Source: an uncultured Lachnospiraceae bacterium
GTDB taxonomy: Bacteria > Bacillota > Clostridia > Lachnospirales > Lachnospiraceae
Reading direction: 5' to 3'
Length of the DNA stretch: 16,257 bases
Assembly (NCBI GenBank): GCA_934371505.1
Contig: CAKRNW010000045.1
Span: forward strand, 1 to 16,257
The position numbers and the translations under genes are program-made. A model generated the notes under the pieces. The model saw only the letters and a program-made list of their open reading frames with translations. It was not told the DNA's origin and made no database searches. Below are positions 7,181 to 15,535 of the stretch, in pieces; the first letter of the stretch is position 1, and every line of letters starts with the position of its first letter.

Positions 7181-8329
7181 TTAGTTTAAGCCACACAACA
7201 GGCGGAATACTTTCACCTTGTCAATCACAAGCTTCGACAGCACCAGACAAATCCCTGTGTCCAGAATAAAATTGCCCAGAATCAAAATCCAGGGATTGGT
7301 CACCCCAAGCACCGACACCAGAATCGTCCGGGTCACCACCAGGGCATAACCATCCAGCAGATATAACTGTAGGGAATAGCGGCTGCAATCCATGAAAAAT
7401 CCATGCACCCGGTTCTGGCTTTTTTTCACCAGTGCTGTGCCATCGCTCTCCAGATATTCGATGGAAGGATTGGGACCCTTCAAAATCAACTCAGCCAGTT
7501 TAAAGCAGACCAACGCCCCATTTAATGCCACCAGCATCTGTAATAAATCCCGGATTCTGTCGTTATACCGGTCTAACACCGGAATCTCCACACCAAACAA
7601 GGGCAGACCATTCTCCAGCTGCATGTACATCATAAAAAACAGCACCGACGCCAGAATTGCCACAATGGTAACACCCCAATTTGCCAGGTTTTTCCGTACT
7701 GCCTCGTAAGCACCGCTTTGCCGGATCAGATAGCCAATAAAAAAGTAGGGCAAAAATTCTGCCACTGAGGACAATAAAAACAGTTCCGGCAGAAAGCCCC
7801 GGAGGAAATATAGCAGGCATACTGCCAATATAACGATTTCTTTTCCCCATGTTCCTTTCCGGAAAAGCCAGTGAAATAAGGGGAAAATCAGAAACAGCAC
7901 GAAAAGTGTCCACAAGAACCAGTCACTGCCACCGAAAAACAGAAATTCATAAATCAAGGTTCCCGCATCGTCGGTTTTATTTACCAGTCCCGTGGGCAAT
8001 ACCCGCATTCCGATGTCCAGTAAGCCAAACACCACATGAGGCACCAGAACCCGCTTTATTTTTTTCCAGAGATACGCTCCGTAGGTTTTCCCCACGCCAG
8101 CCTTTTCCGGGGTGTCATACTGAAAGCAAAAGCCCGACACCAGGAAAAACAGGGGCATCTCCACCACCCACAAATAGGAATGGAGTTCCCTGCACCACGC
8201 AATTTCGTGGAGATTGATGGGATAAACCAGGATGGAATGGTAACACAGTACCATGAGAATCGCCAGTCCCCTGAGGATATCAATTTCTTTATAATAAGGT
8301 TTTACTACTGTCTGCTCACTCATATCCAT
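7181..8329 (-). CDS. Acyltransferase-3 family membrane O-acyltransferase
   Basis: Integral membrane protein of 382 residues with about ten helices. The N-terminus has EIDILRGLAILMVLCYHS, the family signature with the catalytic-type histidine in CYHS and the arginine in ILRG. Such enzymes (OafA, WecH, fucose 4-O-acetylase types) move an acetyl or other acyl group onto a sugar of a surface polysaccharide. The acyl group and sugar are not readable. I chose the ATG at 8329, which overlaps the manC stop as TAATG; a GTG at 8341 in the same frame would lie inside manC and lacks a clear ribosome site, and a third ATG at 8323 is possible. Its place between the nucleotidyltransferase and GtrA suggests it acts on the same glycan. 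Confidence 0.9.
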   Translation of the reverse strand: MDMSEQTVVKPYYKEIDILRGLAILMVLCYHSILVYPINLHEIAWCRELHSYLWVVEMPLFFLVSGFCFQYDTPEKAGVGKTYGAYLWKKIKRVLVPHVVFGLLDIGMRVLPTGLVNKTDDAGTLIYEFLFFGGSDWFLWTLFVLFLIFPLFHWLFRKGTWGKEIVILAVCLLYFLRGFLPELFLLSSVAEFLPYFFIGYLIRQSGAYEAVRKNLANWGVTIVAILASVLFFMMYMQLENGLPLFGVEIPVLDRYNDRIRDLLQMLVALNGALVCFKLAELILKGPNPSIEYLESDGTALVKKSQNRVHGFFMDCSRYSLQLYLLDGYALVVTRTILVSVLGVTNPWILILGNFILDTGICLVLSKLVIDKVKVFRLLCGLN

Positions 8330-9660
8330 TATTCGGGCCACTCGTAGATGACCACATCTTCTTCTGATAATTCGTTGCCCATCTGCACCTCCACCAGATG
8401 CATGTCGGAGATGGCTTTCAGTCCGTGCCTGTCCCCGGCACGGAAATGGAACACATCCCCGCCTCGGGCAATAGTGGTCACGCCGTCCATAATCAGATAG
8501 CCCTGTCCATCCACAATGGTCCAGGTCACATCCTTATGTTTGTGACTTAAATAATCCAGATATTTGCCGGCACTTACCTGCATCTGCTTGATGAGGGAAC
8601 GATGCCCGTCCTCATACTGGGTATAGTCCAGCACCCGGTAATCCCCCCAGATACTTTCCTCATACATGGGACGGCTGTCCAGCTTTTCCACATAGGGCTT
8701 GATGTAAGAGCTTTTGTGCTTGTCGGAAACTAAAATTCCATCGGGGCTGGCTGCTACCACAATGTTTTCTGTTCCCAGGGTTACCACCGGAATGGAAAGT
8801 TCATTGATGACATGGGTGTTCACACATTCCTCACCCATGGACACATCCCCCACACTGTTTTCCTTCATAACCTCGGTCAACGTATTCCAGGTTCCGATGT
8901 CTTTCCACTGTCCGTCGTAGGTAACAACTGCCAGAGATTGGGCTTTTTCCACCACTTCGTAGTCAAAGCTGTCCTTTTTCAAGTCTCCGTAATGCTCCCG
9001 TACCGAGTGAAAGTCAATCTCTTTCAGATACTGTTTCGTTATTTTCTGCAAATAGGATAATTTAAAGGCAAAGACGCCGCCGTTCCACAGGGCGCCGCCC
9101 CGAATCAGCTCTGCTGCCACTGTTTCGTCGGGTTTTTCCTTAAATCCGGTAACCACATGACCGCCGTTATTTTCCCGGCAAAGAATGTAGCCATACTTAG
9201 CGGAAGGATAAGAGGGTTGAATTCCCATCAATACCATATCTGCCTTGCCGCTCTGCACCACCTCGTCCATCTTGAGGAAGGTCTGGAAATAGGATAAATC
9301 CACATAGGGGTCAACCGGAAGGACAATCACTGTCTCCTCCGCATCCACCTGCCGCTCAGAGGTAAGATAGGAGGATGCCAGCACGATTGCCGGAAAAGTA
9401 TTGCGGCGCTCCGGTTCCACCACCACATCCACTTTTTTACCCAACTGCCTGCGGATGGAGTCTTTCTGGGAGGCACTGGTTGCCACCACGATATGATCTT
9501 CGATGCCTGCAGCGCGAATCTGCCGGTACACCCGCTGTACCATGGACTCATGCTCTCCCCTTTCGTCCGTAAGGAGCTGTAAAAACTGTTTGGAGCGGAC
9601 TTCATTGGACAAGGGCCAGAGCCGTTTGCCCGAACCGCCGGATAAAAGTATAATATTCAT
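8329..9660 (-). CDS. Sugar-1-phosphate guanylyltransferase with cupin domain (ManC-like)
   Basis: Cytoplasmic nucleotidyltransferase of 443 residues. N-terminal domain: GGSGKRLWPLS (8-18) and K24 in RSKQF, GFKEKP (172-177), WNGGVFAF (192-199) and WKDIGTWN (252-259), all typical of mannose-1-phosphate guanylyltransferases. C-terminal domain, about 335-440, is a type II phosphomannose isomerase-like cupin with WGDYRVL (338-344), H373 and H375, H412 and EVQMGNELSEEDVV. The expected product is GDP-mannose. In the common ManC motif the position after GGSG is Thr; here it is Lys, so the exact sugar is less certain. No phosphomannomutase or GDP-mannose dehydratase lies in the window. ATG 9660 has AAGGAAA before it. 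It is first in the operon, driven by the promoter at 9753-9781. Confidence 0.9.
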   Translation of the reverse strand: MNIILLSGGSGKRLWPLSNEVRSKQFLQLLTDERGEHESMVQRVYRQIRAAGIEDHIVVATSASQKDSIRRQLGKKVDVVVEPERRNTFPAIVLASSYLTSERQVDAEETVIVLPVDPYVDLSYFQTFLKMDEVVQSGKADMVLMGIQPSYPSAKYGYILCRENNGGHVVTGFKEKPDETVAAELIRGGALWNGGVFAFKLSYLQKITKQYLKEIDFHSVREHYGDLKKDSFDYEVVEKAQSLAVVTYDGQWKDIGTWNTLTEVMKENSVGDVSMGEECVNTHVINELSIPVVTLGTENIVVAASPDGILVSDKHKSSYIKPYVEKLDSRPMYEESIWGDYRVLDYTQYEDGHRSLIKQMQVSAGKYLDYLSHKHKDVTWTIVDGQGYLIMDGVTTIARGGDVFHFRAGDRHGLKAISDMHLVEVQMGNELSEEDVVIYEWPE

Positions 9661-9752
9661 AAAGGTTTCCTTTTCTGCCCTATATATTATGGTAACTATT
9701 CAGAATCCCATTCACCAAACCGCTGCGGCATGGCTCTAAACAGTTACAATCT

Positions 9753-9781
9753 ATTATACTGAAAGTCGGGGAAAATGGAAA
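9753..9781 (-). promoter_or_regulatory. Promoter of the minus-strand operon (manC to zinc-ribbon)
   Basis: On the minus strand, -35 TTTCCA (9781-9776, four of six to consensus), a 17-base spacer and a perfect TATAAT (9758-9753). The start point should be near 9746, leaving a leader of about 85 bases. The leader has a palindrome CCGC-A-GCGG (9728-9720) and GTAACT near its 5' end matched by AGTTAC 45 bases later, so it could fold. Confidence 0.75.
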
Positions 9782-9799
9782 TACTTGTCCTTGATTTCG

Positions 9800-9828
9800 T
9801 TGACACTTTTTCGGAATTACGACATAAT
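9800..9828 (+). promoter_or_regulatory. Promoter of the plus-strand GT-C/GT2 operon
   Basis: A consensus TTGACA at 9800-9805, a 17-base spacer and CATAAT at 9823-9828 (five of six). The start point should be near 9835, giving a leader of about 30 bases before the ATG at 9867. It is placed back to back with the manC-operon promoter, about 20 bases between the two -35 boxes. Confidence 0.8.
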
Positions 9829-9866
9829 AACAAGGAAGAACGAGACTTTTTTACTGGGAGAAGGAC

Positions 9867-12770
9867 ATGAATCGTATCAAATCAGTATTACCGGAGTTGC
9901 TTATTTTAATTATTGCAGGCATTTTATGTCTCTGCGCATGGCCTTTGGGCATTCTGGGACATGGAACCTATGAAAGTTTCAGTACCGAAAAGGGAATGAC
10001 TTTATCTGCCCCCTTATCAGAAGGCGTGGTATTTGAGGGCAGTTTTGCTCCCCAGTACGCGAATCTGGATTCTATCGGAATTCGTTTCAACACCCGCACC
10101 GATGTAAACGTGGTGGACGGCGTACTGCACTTTGAACTCGTTGATTCCAGTGGGGATTCCGTCTATTCCTCCACCGTAAATTGTGTGGATATTAAAAATA
10201 ATGATTATGAAGTATTTGAACTGACCCAGCCCCTCTCTGTGGGAGAGGTTTATTCCTATGTTCTCTCCACTTCCGGCTGTACCGATGGTGCTCCCAGACT
10301 TTATTTAGGCAGTACCGGTGTAGGACCTCTGGAGCAGCAAAGTCTTTCCCTGAATGGAAACCCTGTGGGAAAATGGGCGATTTTACAGCTTACCTACACA
10401 GCCAGACTGACCCTGCGCAAGGCGTTGGTCTATGACATCAGCATTCTTCTGATTGCCATGGCTGTACTATTTATGCTCCGTGGATTCCACTCCACTCCCT
10501 CTTTCGGACTTTTTAAAAGCTTCCGCCGTTTCTGCATCTACCTTTGTTTCGTACTGATCGGCTGCATGACCATTCTTTTGTTTGATGAAAGCAGTAAATC
10601 CCTTACTACCCCGGGCAATGAACTGAAAAGAGAATTTGGGCAGCCTGCCTACGATTACACTTCCGTCAACGAGGATTCCGGTGAGTCCGGTGCCTGGCTG
10701 ACCACAGACCGCTATGCTTTGAACCGTGGCATTTATTCCATCAGTGTGGAATATACCGCTGATGCTCCCGGCAGTACACTTTCTCTAATTGATAACGGGA
10801 AAACGATTTCCGAAACAGAGCTGCCTGTGGCAGAAACTTATCTTATTGTTCCCTTTACTCTGGACAAAGACTGCCAGGATCTGCAAATCTGGATCAACTA
10901 TGGTGGTTCAGGACTGATGACCGTTTATTCTGTCGCTTTAAATCCTGTAACACGGTTTTACAATGATACCTGTTACTATGTTGTTGTATTTTTACTTCTG
11001 AATATCTTCATGCTTTGCTCCATCGCGTATGAAAAACGCCATCCGATGGATGGAAAGTCGAAAGCTGCTGCCTTGCTTCTCCTGGGGATCGGATTATTTT
11101 CCTTCCTACCTTATGCCAATGGAGTTCTGCCCTGGGCTGATGATCTATGTTATCATCTGATTCGTATTGAAGGGATTAAGGATGGCCTGCGGGACGGACA
11201 ATTTCCGGTTTATATTTATCCTGAAGGCTTACAGGGCTATGGATATCTCAACTGTATGTATCCTAACCTGTTTCTGTATCTTCCGGCTTTTCTCCGGCTA
11301 CTTGGTGTATCCATTGCTGCCTCTTACAAAACATTGGTTTTATTATTCCATCTGGCGACGGCTTTTCTTACCTATTATAGTATGAAGTCCATTTATCCCC
11401 GGCGGAAGCCGGCACTGGCTGCGGCATTGCTCTATTGCCTTTGCACCTACCGCTATGTGAATTTCTATGCCCGTGGGGCTGTGGGTGAGGCTCTTGCCAT
11501 GACATTCTTCCCCCTGCTCATCGCCGGACTTTATCATGTACTGGTGGGAGAAAAGAAAAAGTGGTGGCTGCTTGCCGTAGGACTAAGTGGTCTGCTCCAA
11601 ACCCACATTCTCAGTGCTACCTTAGGTGCTTTCCTCTGTGTCATTGCCGGAATTGTATTTTTCAGCCAGGTCGTAAAGGAAAAGCGCTTTCTTCCTATCC
11701 TGAAAGCCGCCGGTGCCTTCCTTTTGTGGAATCTCTGGTTTCTGGTGCCTTTCCTGTATTATTATAAAAATGCCAATTTCCGGTTGAGCGCTCTGGATTA
11801 CAGTAATTATTCCGAATACTCTCTCCTGCTGTCCGATCTGGCCGGAACCATCAACCTGGACAGTAACCGCACATTGACCCTGGGACTTCCTGTTGTTCTG
11901 TGTGCCGGCATTGCGCTGTTCTATCTGATTGCCAGCCATGTTCAACCATCATCCGGAAAGGAAACGCATACAGCCATAGTAAGTCCCACTTTTTTGAATT
12001 TCTTACTGGTGATGGGACTTGTGTTTACCCTTTTATTGCTTGGACAGTTTAATGCGAAGGCATTTATGGAACTTCCGGTTTTCGACTGGTTCTTTAAAAA
12101 GATTCAGTTTCCGTGGAGACTGTTGGGTCCTGCTTCTCTTTGTTTCATCATGGCCGGCTGCATCAGCCTGGAAGAATCCAAGCTTCTTCAAAAGCATGCC
12201 GGCGCTATTTTTGCGGGGCTTGCACTGGTCAGTATGCTTCCCTTTACCCTATACCATGAGGAACAATTCATGTATGCCACCTATACCGCCAGCACCTCGG
12301 TGGGACATGAAAGTAAACTGATTGGTATTCCCAAAGGTGAAAACACCATTGTCTACCCTTACGAGTGGAGACGGGATGGTATGGGCGATGACCTGCTGGT
12401 TCCCGAATATGTACGCACTACCGATTCCTTCGGGACAGCTGTTTCCGATTTTTCAAGAGAAGGAACCACCTCTTCCATTACTTACAGCACCACTGTAGAA
12501 GATTGCCTGATTGAGTTTCCGGTTCAGTACTATAGTGGCTACAAGGCTTATGACGAAAATGGAAAAAAAGTGGAAATTGCTCCCACAAGTAACCAGTTAG
12601 TAGGATTCTATGGTACAGCCGATGGTGCAGCACATACCATCACGTTAAGCTTCCATCAGAACACGCTATTTATTCTGGGTGAACTGCTCTCATTCCTGTC
12701 CATTATTGGCGCAGTTTTGTATTTACCTACGGGTCAATTTCCTCACCGGTTTACGAAACGGAAAAAGTAA
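9867..12770 (+). CDS. Large GT-C-like membrane protein (PTPS-related / YfhO-like)
   Basis: Membrane protein of 967 residues. Order: helix 8-28; exposed beta-rich region about 35-175; two helices about 183-205 and 221-239; second exposed beta-rich region about 250-365; then a polytopic core from 370. The core has LPWADDLCYHLIRIEGI (421-437) with the acidic pair D425/D426, GQFPVYIYPEGLQGYGYLNCMYPNLFLYLP (444-473) and further helices. This resembles the 6-pyruvoyl-tetrahydropterin synthase-related membrane family (Pfam PTPS_related), which has GT-C-like topology and is not a pterin enzyme. A C-terminal exposed domain about 790-925 ends in a helix and KRKK. Start: GGGAGAAGG lies before the ATG. 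It is co-transcribed with the GT2 gene 39 bases later. Sugar transfer outside the membrane is inferred. Confidence 0.88.
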   Translation: MNRIKSVLPELLILIIAGILCLCAWPLGILGHGTYESFSTEKGMTLSAPLSEGVVFEGSFAPQYANLDSIGIRFNTRTDVNVVDGVLHFELVDSSGDSVYSSTVNCVDIKNNDYEVFELTQPLSVGEVYSYVLSTSGCTDGAPRLYLGSTGVGPLEQQSLSLNGNPVGKWAILQLTYTARLTLRKALVYDISILLIAMAVLFMLRGFHSTPSFGLFKSFRRFCIYLCFVLIGCMTILLFDESSKSLTTPGNELKREFGQPAYDYTSVNEDSGESGAWLTTDRYALNRGIYSISVEYTADAPGSTLSLIDNGKTISETELPVAETYLIVPFTLDKDCQDLQIWINYGGSGLMTVYSVALNPVTRFYNDTCYYVVVFLLLNIFMLCSIAYEKRHPMDGKSKAAALLLLGIGLFSFLPYANGVLPWADDLCYHLIRIEGIKDGLRDGQFPVYIYPEGLQGYGYLNCMYPNLFLYLPAFLRLLGVSIAASYKTLVLLFHLATAFLTYYSMKSIYPRRKPALAAALLYCLCTYRYVNFYARGAVGEALAMTFFPLLIAGLYHVLVGEKKKWWLLAVGLSGLLQTHILSATLGAFLCVIAGIVFFSQVVKEKRFLPILKAAGAFLLWNLWFLVPFLYYYKNANFRLSALDYSNYSEYSLLLSDLAGTINLDSNRTLTLGLPVVLCAGIALFYLIASHVQPSSGKETHTAIVSPTFLNFLLVMGLVFTLLLLGQFNAKAFMELPVFDWFFKKIQFPWRLLGPASLCFIMAGCISLEESKLLQKHAGAIFAGLALVSMLPFTLYHEEQFMYATYTASTSVGHESKLIGIPKGENTIVYPYEWRRDGMGDDLLVPEYVRTTDSFGTAVSDFSREGTTSSITYSTTVEDCLIEFPVQYYSGYKAYDENGKKVEIAPTSNQLVGFYGTADGAAHTITLSFHQNTLFILGELLSFLSIIGAVLYLPTGQFPHRFTKRKK

Positions 12771-12809
12771 GTTATACTATTTTTAAATAAATTTGGAGGT
12801 TTTGGTGAA

Positions 12810-13751
12810 ATGGATAAAATTGCAGTTCTCATCCCCTGTTATAATGAGGCGCAGACAATTGAAAAGGTGGTGATGGACGCAAAACAGGCTCTTCCAGACG
12901 CCACTATTTATGTATATGACAATAATTCTACCGATGGCACTGCGGAGATTGCCGAAAAGGCCGGAGCTGTGATTCGTCACGAGTATATGCAGGGCAAGGG
13001 AAATGTCATCCGGCGCATGTTCCGGGAGATTGATGCCCAATGCTATCTGATGATTGATGGAGATGATACCTACCCTCTGGATTGTGCCAAGGAACTGGTG
13101 GACAAGGTACTATACCATCAGGCTGATATGGTGGTTGGTGACCGGCTTTCCTCCACCTACTTTACGGAAAACAAACGCCCCTTCCACAATTTCGGAAACA
13201 GTCTGGTGCGTGGCAGCATCAACTGGTTATTTCATTCCGACATTAAGGACATTATGACAGGCTACCGTGCCTTCAGCTACCAGTTCGTAAAAACTTTCCC
13301 CGTTCTCTCCAAAGGTTTCGAAATTGAGACGGAAATGACGATACATGCTGTGTTTAACAACATGCAGATTGAAAATGTCATCGTGGATTACCGTGACCGT
13401 CCCGCCGGAAGTGAATCCAAATTAAATACCTACTCTGACGGCATGAAAGTGATTGGTACCATTATACGCCTGTTCCGTAATTACAAACCCATGGGATTCT
13501 TTGGAATAATAGCCCTGTTTCTGGTGATTATTGCTGTTGCATTTTTTGTTCCGGTACTGGCTGCGTTTCTGCAAACTGGACAGGTTTTAAAATTTCCCAC
13601 TTTAATCGTCTGTGTTTTTACCGCACTGGCGGCAATCCAGTCCTTCTTCTCCGGATTGATTCTGGGAAATATGACAGAAAAGAATCGAAAAGATTTTGAA
13701 ATGAATCTGATTTGCGTTCATGAAGAATATCAAACAAAGTTATCCTTATAA
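12810..13751 (+). CDS. GT2 polyprenyl-phosphate sugar transferase (DPM1/GtrB-like) with two TM
   Basis: Glycosyltransferase of 313 residues. The GT-A domain begins IAVLIPCYNEAQTIEKV, with DNNSTDGT (37-44) and metal-binding DGDD (83-86), followed by the GYRAFS region and YRDRPAGSESKLNTYSDG (194-211), typical of the dolichyl-phosphate mannose/glucose synthase group. Two C-terminal helices (about 231-252, 265-285) anchor it in the membrane, as in GtrB. The expected reaction is transfer of a sugar from a nucleotide donor to undecaprenyl phosphate on the cytoplasmic face. It would supply the GT-C-like proteins, with GtrA as flippase. ATG 12810 has GGAGG ten bases upstream (12795-12799), a slightly long spacing. 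Hairpin at 13756-13788 follows. Confidence 0.92.
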   Translation: MDKIAVLIPCYNEAQTIEKVVMDAKQALPDATIYVYDNNSTDGTAEIAEKAGAVIRHEYMQGKGNVIRRMFREIDAQCYLMIDGDDTYPLDCAKELVDKVLYHQADMVVGDRLSSTYFTENKRPFHNFGNSLVRGSINWLFHSDIKDIMTGYRAFSYQFVKTFPVLSKGFEIETEMTIHAVFNNMQIENVIVDYRDRPAGSESKLNTYSDGMKVIGTIIRLFRNYKPMGFFGIIALFLVIIAVAFFVPVLAAFLQTGQVLKFPTLIVCVFTALAAIQSFFSGLILGNMTEKNRKDFEMNLICVHEEYQTKLSL

Positions 13752-13755
13752 CCTG

Positions 13756-13788
13756 CAAGAGGGAATGGCATTTTGCCGTTCCCTCTTG
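13756..13788 (+). terminator. Hairpin terminator after the GT2 gene
   Basis: A 14-bp stem (13756-13769 with 13775-13788, one G-U) and loop ATTTT, starting 5 bases past the stop. The downstream plus strand reads TCTTGATCCCCTTTT, an interrupted T-tract, so termination is likely but not ideal. It lies between convergent genes; on the minus strand no T-run follows, so it is not clearly a terminator for the dehydrogenase gene, for which I see no other candidate. Confidence 0.7.
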
Positions 13789-13820
13789 TCTTGATCCCCT
13801 TTTACTCTATGCAAAAGACA

Positions 13821-15071
13821 TTAATCTCTCTGAAAAATGTCCCTTGTATACACTTTATCCTGCACATCATCCAACGCCTTATCATAGCGGTTTGCAATGA
13901 TAGCATCACACTGTTTCTTAAACTCCTCCAGCTGATTCACAACACGGCTCCCAAAGAAGGTTGTTCCATCCTCCAGTGTGGGTTCATAAATGACCACGGT
14001 TGCTCCCTTTGCCTTAATCCGCTTCATAATTCCCTGAATAGAACTCTGACGGAAATTGTCGGAGCCAGATTTCATGGTTAACCTATATACTCCAATTACA
14101 CATGCTTTTTCGTTCTGCGCATTGTATACAGATCCATCATTGTAATCATAATAGCCTGCTGTATGCAGTACTCTATCCGCAATGAAATCCTTACGTGTTT
14201 TATTGGCCGCCACAATGGCCTCAATTAAATTTTCCGGTACATCTTCATAATTAGCCAGCAACTGTTTCGTATCCTTTGGCAGGCAGTAACCACCATATCC
14301 AAAGGATGGATTATTGTAATAGTCCCCAATTCGCGGATCCAGGCAGACTCCTTTAATAATCTGCTGGGTATTCAAGCCTTTCAGTTCCGCATAGGTGTCA
14401 AGCTCGTTAAAATAAGAAACACGAAGTGCCAGATACGTATTAGCGAATAGCTTTACCGCCTCTGCCTCTGTCGTTCCCATAACCAGCACATCCACATCTT
14501 CTTTTAAAGATGCTTCTTTTAGGAGTCCTGCAAAGGTGTGGGCTGCCTCTACCATCTCCGCGTTGTTCTGGTCTGCACCCACAATGATTCTGGAAGGGTG
14601 CAGGTTATCGTATAAAGCATGTCCCTCCCGCAAAAACTCCGGGCTGAACAAAATTCGATCATAGCCTAATTTTTTTCGAAGCCCTTCGGTATATCCAACG
14701 GGAATTGTGGACTTAATCACAAAAATAGCATTGGGATTTACCTTTCGTGCCGCATCAATAGCTGCTTCTACCGCAGAGGTATCAAAAAAATTCTTCTGTG
14801 GATCGTAGTTTGTGGGCGTAGCCACTACAATAAAATCTGCATCTTTATACGCCATCTCTGTATCAAGTGTCGCTGTCAGATCCAGTTCCTTTGTTACAAG
14901 ATATTCCTCAATTTCTTTATCAACAATGGGGGATTTCTTGTGATTAATCAAATCCACCTTCTCCGGAATAATATCTACTGCATAAACCTTATGATGCTGA
15001 GACAAAAGAACTGATATAGACAAACCTACATATCCGGTTCCTGCCACAGCAATTTTTAAATTCTGCTTCAT
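13821..15071 (-). CDS. ugd: UDP-glucose 6-dehydrogenase
   Basis: Cytoplasmic NAD-dependent enzyme of 416 residues that oxidises UDP-glucose twice to UDP-glucuronate. N-terminal NAD site GTGYVG (11-16); ATPTNYDP (84-91); [10 protein letters not shown] (121-130); [23 protein letters not shown] (143-165); catalytic Cys C263 in [15 protein letters not shown], with K266 close by. Length fits the family. Its product is the substrate of the epimerase encoded at 3666-4658. Start ATG 15071 has AAGGGAGAG about 6 bases upstream. It is a single-gene unit with an extended -10 promoter (15102-15110), though read-through from the 66-residue gene upstream is also possible. Confidence 0.96.
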   Translation of the reverse strand: MKQNLKIAVAGTGYVGLSISVLLSQHHKVYAVDIIPEKVDLINHKKSPIVDKEIEEYLVTKELDLTATLDTEMAYKDADFIVVATPTNYDPQKNFFDTSAVEAAIDAARKVNPNAIFVIKSTIPVGYTEGLRKKLGYDRILFSPEFLREGHALYDNLHPSRIIVGADQNNAEMVEAAHTFAGLLKEASLKEDVDVLVMGTTEAEAVKLFANTYLALRVSYFNELDTYAELKGLNTQQIIKGVCLDPRIGDYYNNPSFGYGGYCLPKDTKQLLANYEDVPENLIEAIVAANKTRKDFIADRVLHTAGYYDYNDGSVYNAQNEKACVIGVYRLTMKSGSDNFRQSSIQGIMKRIKAKGATVVIYEPTLEDGTTFFGSRVVNQLEEFKKQCDAIIANRYDKALDDVQDKVYTRDIFQRD

Positions 15072-15101
15072 GATGCTCTCCCTTTAGAAAATAATAGATT
15101 C

Positions 15102-15110
15102 ATTATAGCA
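15102..15110 (-). promoter_or_regulatory. Extended -10 promoter of ugd
   Basis: The minus strand reads TGCTATAAT at 15110-15102: a perfect TATAAT with an upstream TG at the extended position. No convincing -35 is present 16-18 bases upstream (TATTAC at 17), which fits an extended -10 type. The start point would be near 15095, about 24 bases before the ATG. Confidence 0.75.
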
Positions 15111-15143
15111 TATTTTCACAAGGAGTAATAGTGTTTCTGCTTT

Positions 15144-15344
15144 TCAACGGTAACTCTTCTTCACCGATTCATAAAGCAGCTTCCGCTGTCGCTCCGCTTC
15201 TCTTTCCCTGCTTTCTTTCCGTTCCTCCAGGCATTGAGGGCAGCGCTTAGGAAGGGAAAAGTTTTTACAATAATAAATGTACTGCATCTGCACCGTCACG
15301 ATAAATGTCTTCTGGCATTTTATACAAGAAATGATTTTATCCAT
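15144..15344 (-). CDS. Small zinc-ribbon protein (zf-trcl-like)
   Basis: Cytoplasmic protein of 66 residues with C7xxC10 and C35xxC38 in a single zinc ribbon and an intervening FIVT...YYCKNFSLPKRCPQC segment that fits the 'probable zinc-ribbon' family (Pfam zf-trcl). The C-terminus (about 40-66) is a charged Arg/Lys/Glu helix, suited to nucleic acid or protein binding, but no role is known to me. GAGGAAGGG lies just before the ATG at 15344. The gene is divergent from the response regulator gene and 72 bases upstream of ugd on the same strand; no terminator is seen between them. Confidence 0.85.
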   Translation of the reverse strand: MDKIISCIKCQKTFIVTVQMQYIYYCKNFSLPKRCPQCLEERKESREREAERQRKLLYESVKKSYR

Positions 15345-15380
15345 AGCCCTTCCTCAAATTCCGACAATTTTATCATCTTT

Positions 15381-15386
15381 ATTATA
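15381..15386 (-). promoter_or_regulatory. Candidate -10 box of the small zinc-ribbon gene
   Basis: The minus strand reads TATAAT at 15386-15381, which would put the start point near 15374, 30 bases before the ATG at 15344. No recognisable -35 lies at 16-18 bases. Confidence 0.4.
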
Positions 15387-15473
15387 CTACATTATCTATG
15401 TTACTTTTAATTCTGTTTTGGCGAGAATTTTTGTTGGTCATTTTCTTATAATGTCAGAATTTGTTACAAATCG

Positions 15474-15502
15474 TTGCTTTATGGCTGAATTTTTATTATA
15501 AT
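15474..15502 (+). promoter_or_regulatory. Promoter of the response regulator gene
   Basis: TTGCTT (15474-15479, three of six to the -35 consensus), a 17-base spacer and a perfect TATAAT (15497-15502). The start point would be near 15509. A second TATAAT at 15447-15452 has no matching -35 and may be an alternative start. The gene's RBS is GGGAG at 15522-15526, nine bases before its ATG. Confidence 0.6.
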
Positions 15503-15535
15503 ACCTTTCATGAAAAGGGATGGGAGATTACAACT

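Noticed and set aside
8330..8341. GTG at 8341 as start of the acyltransferase
   Set aside because: It would lie inside the manC gene with no clear ribosome site, while ATG at 8329 overlaps the manC stop as TAATG.
13756..13788. Hairpin as terminator for the ugd gene on the minus strand
   Set aside because: No T-run follows on the minus strand, and the position is right for the GT2 gene on the plus strand.
15361..15462. Possible Spo0A binding boxes (TTCCGACA at 15361 region, TGTCAGAA near 15453)
   Set aside because: Each differs from TGTCGAA/TTCGACA by an inserted base, so neither is a credible 0A box.
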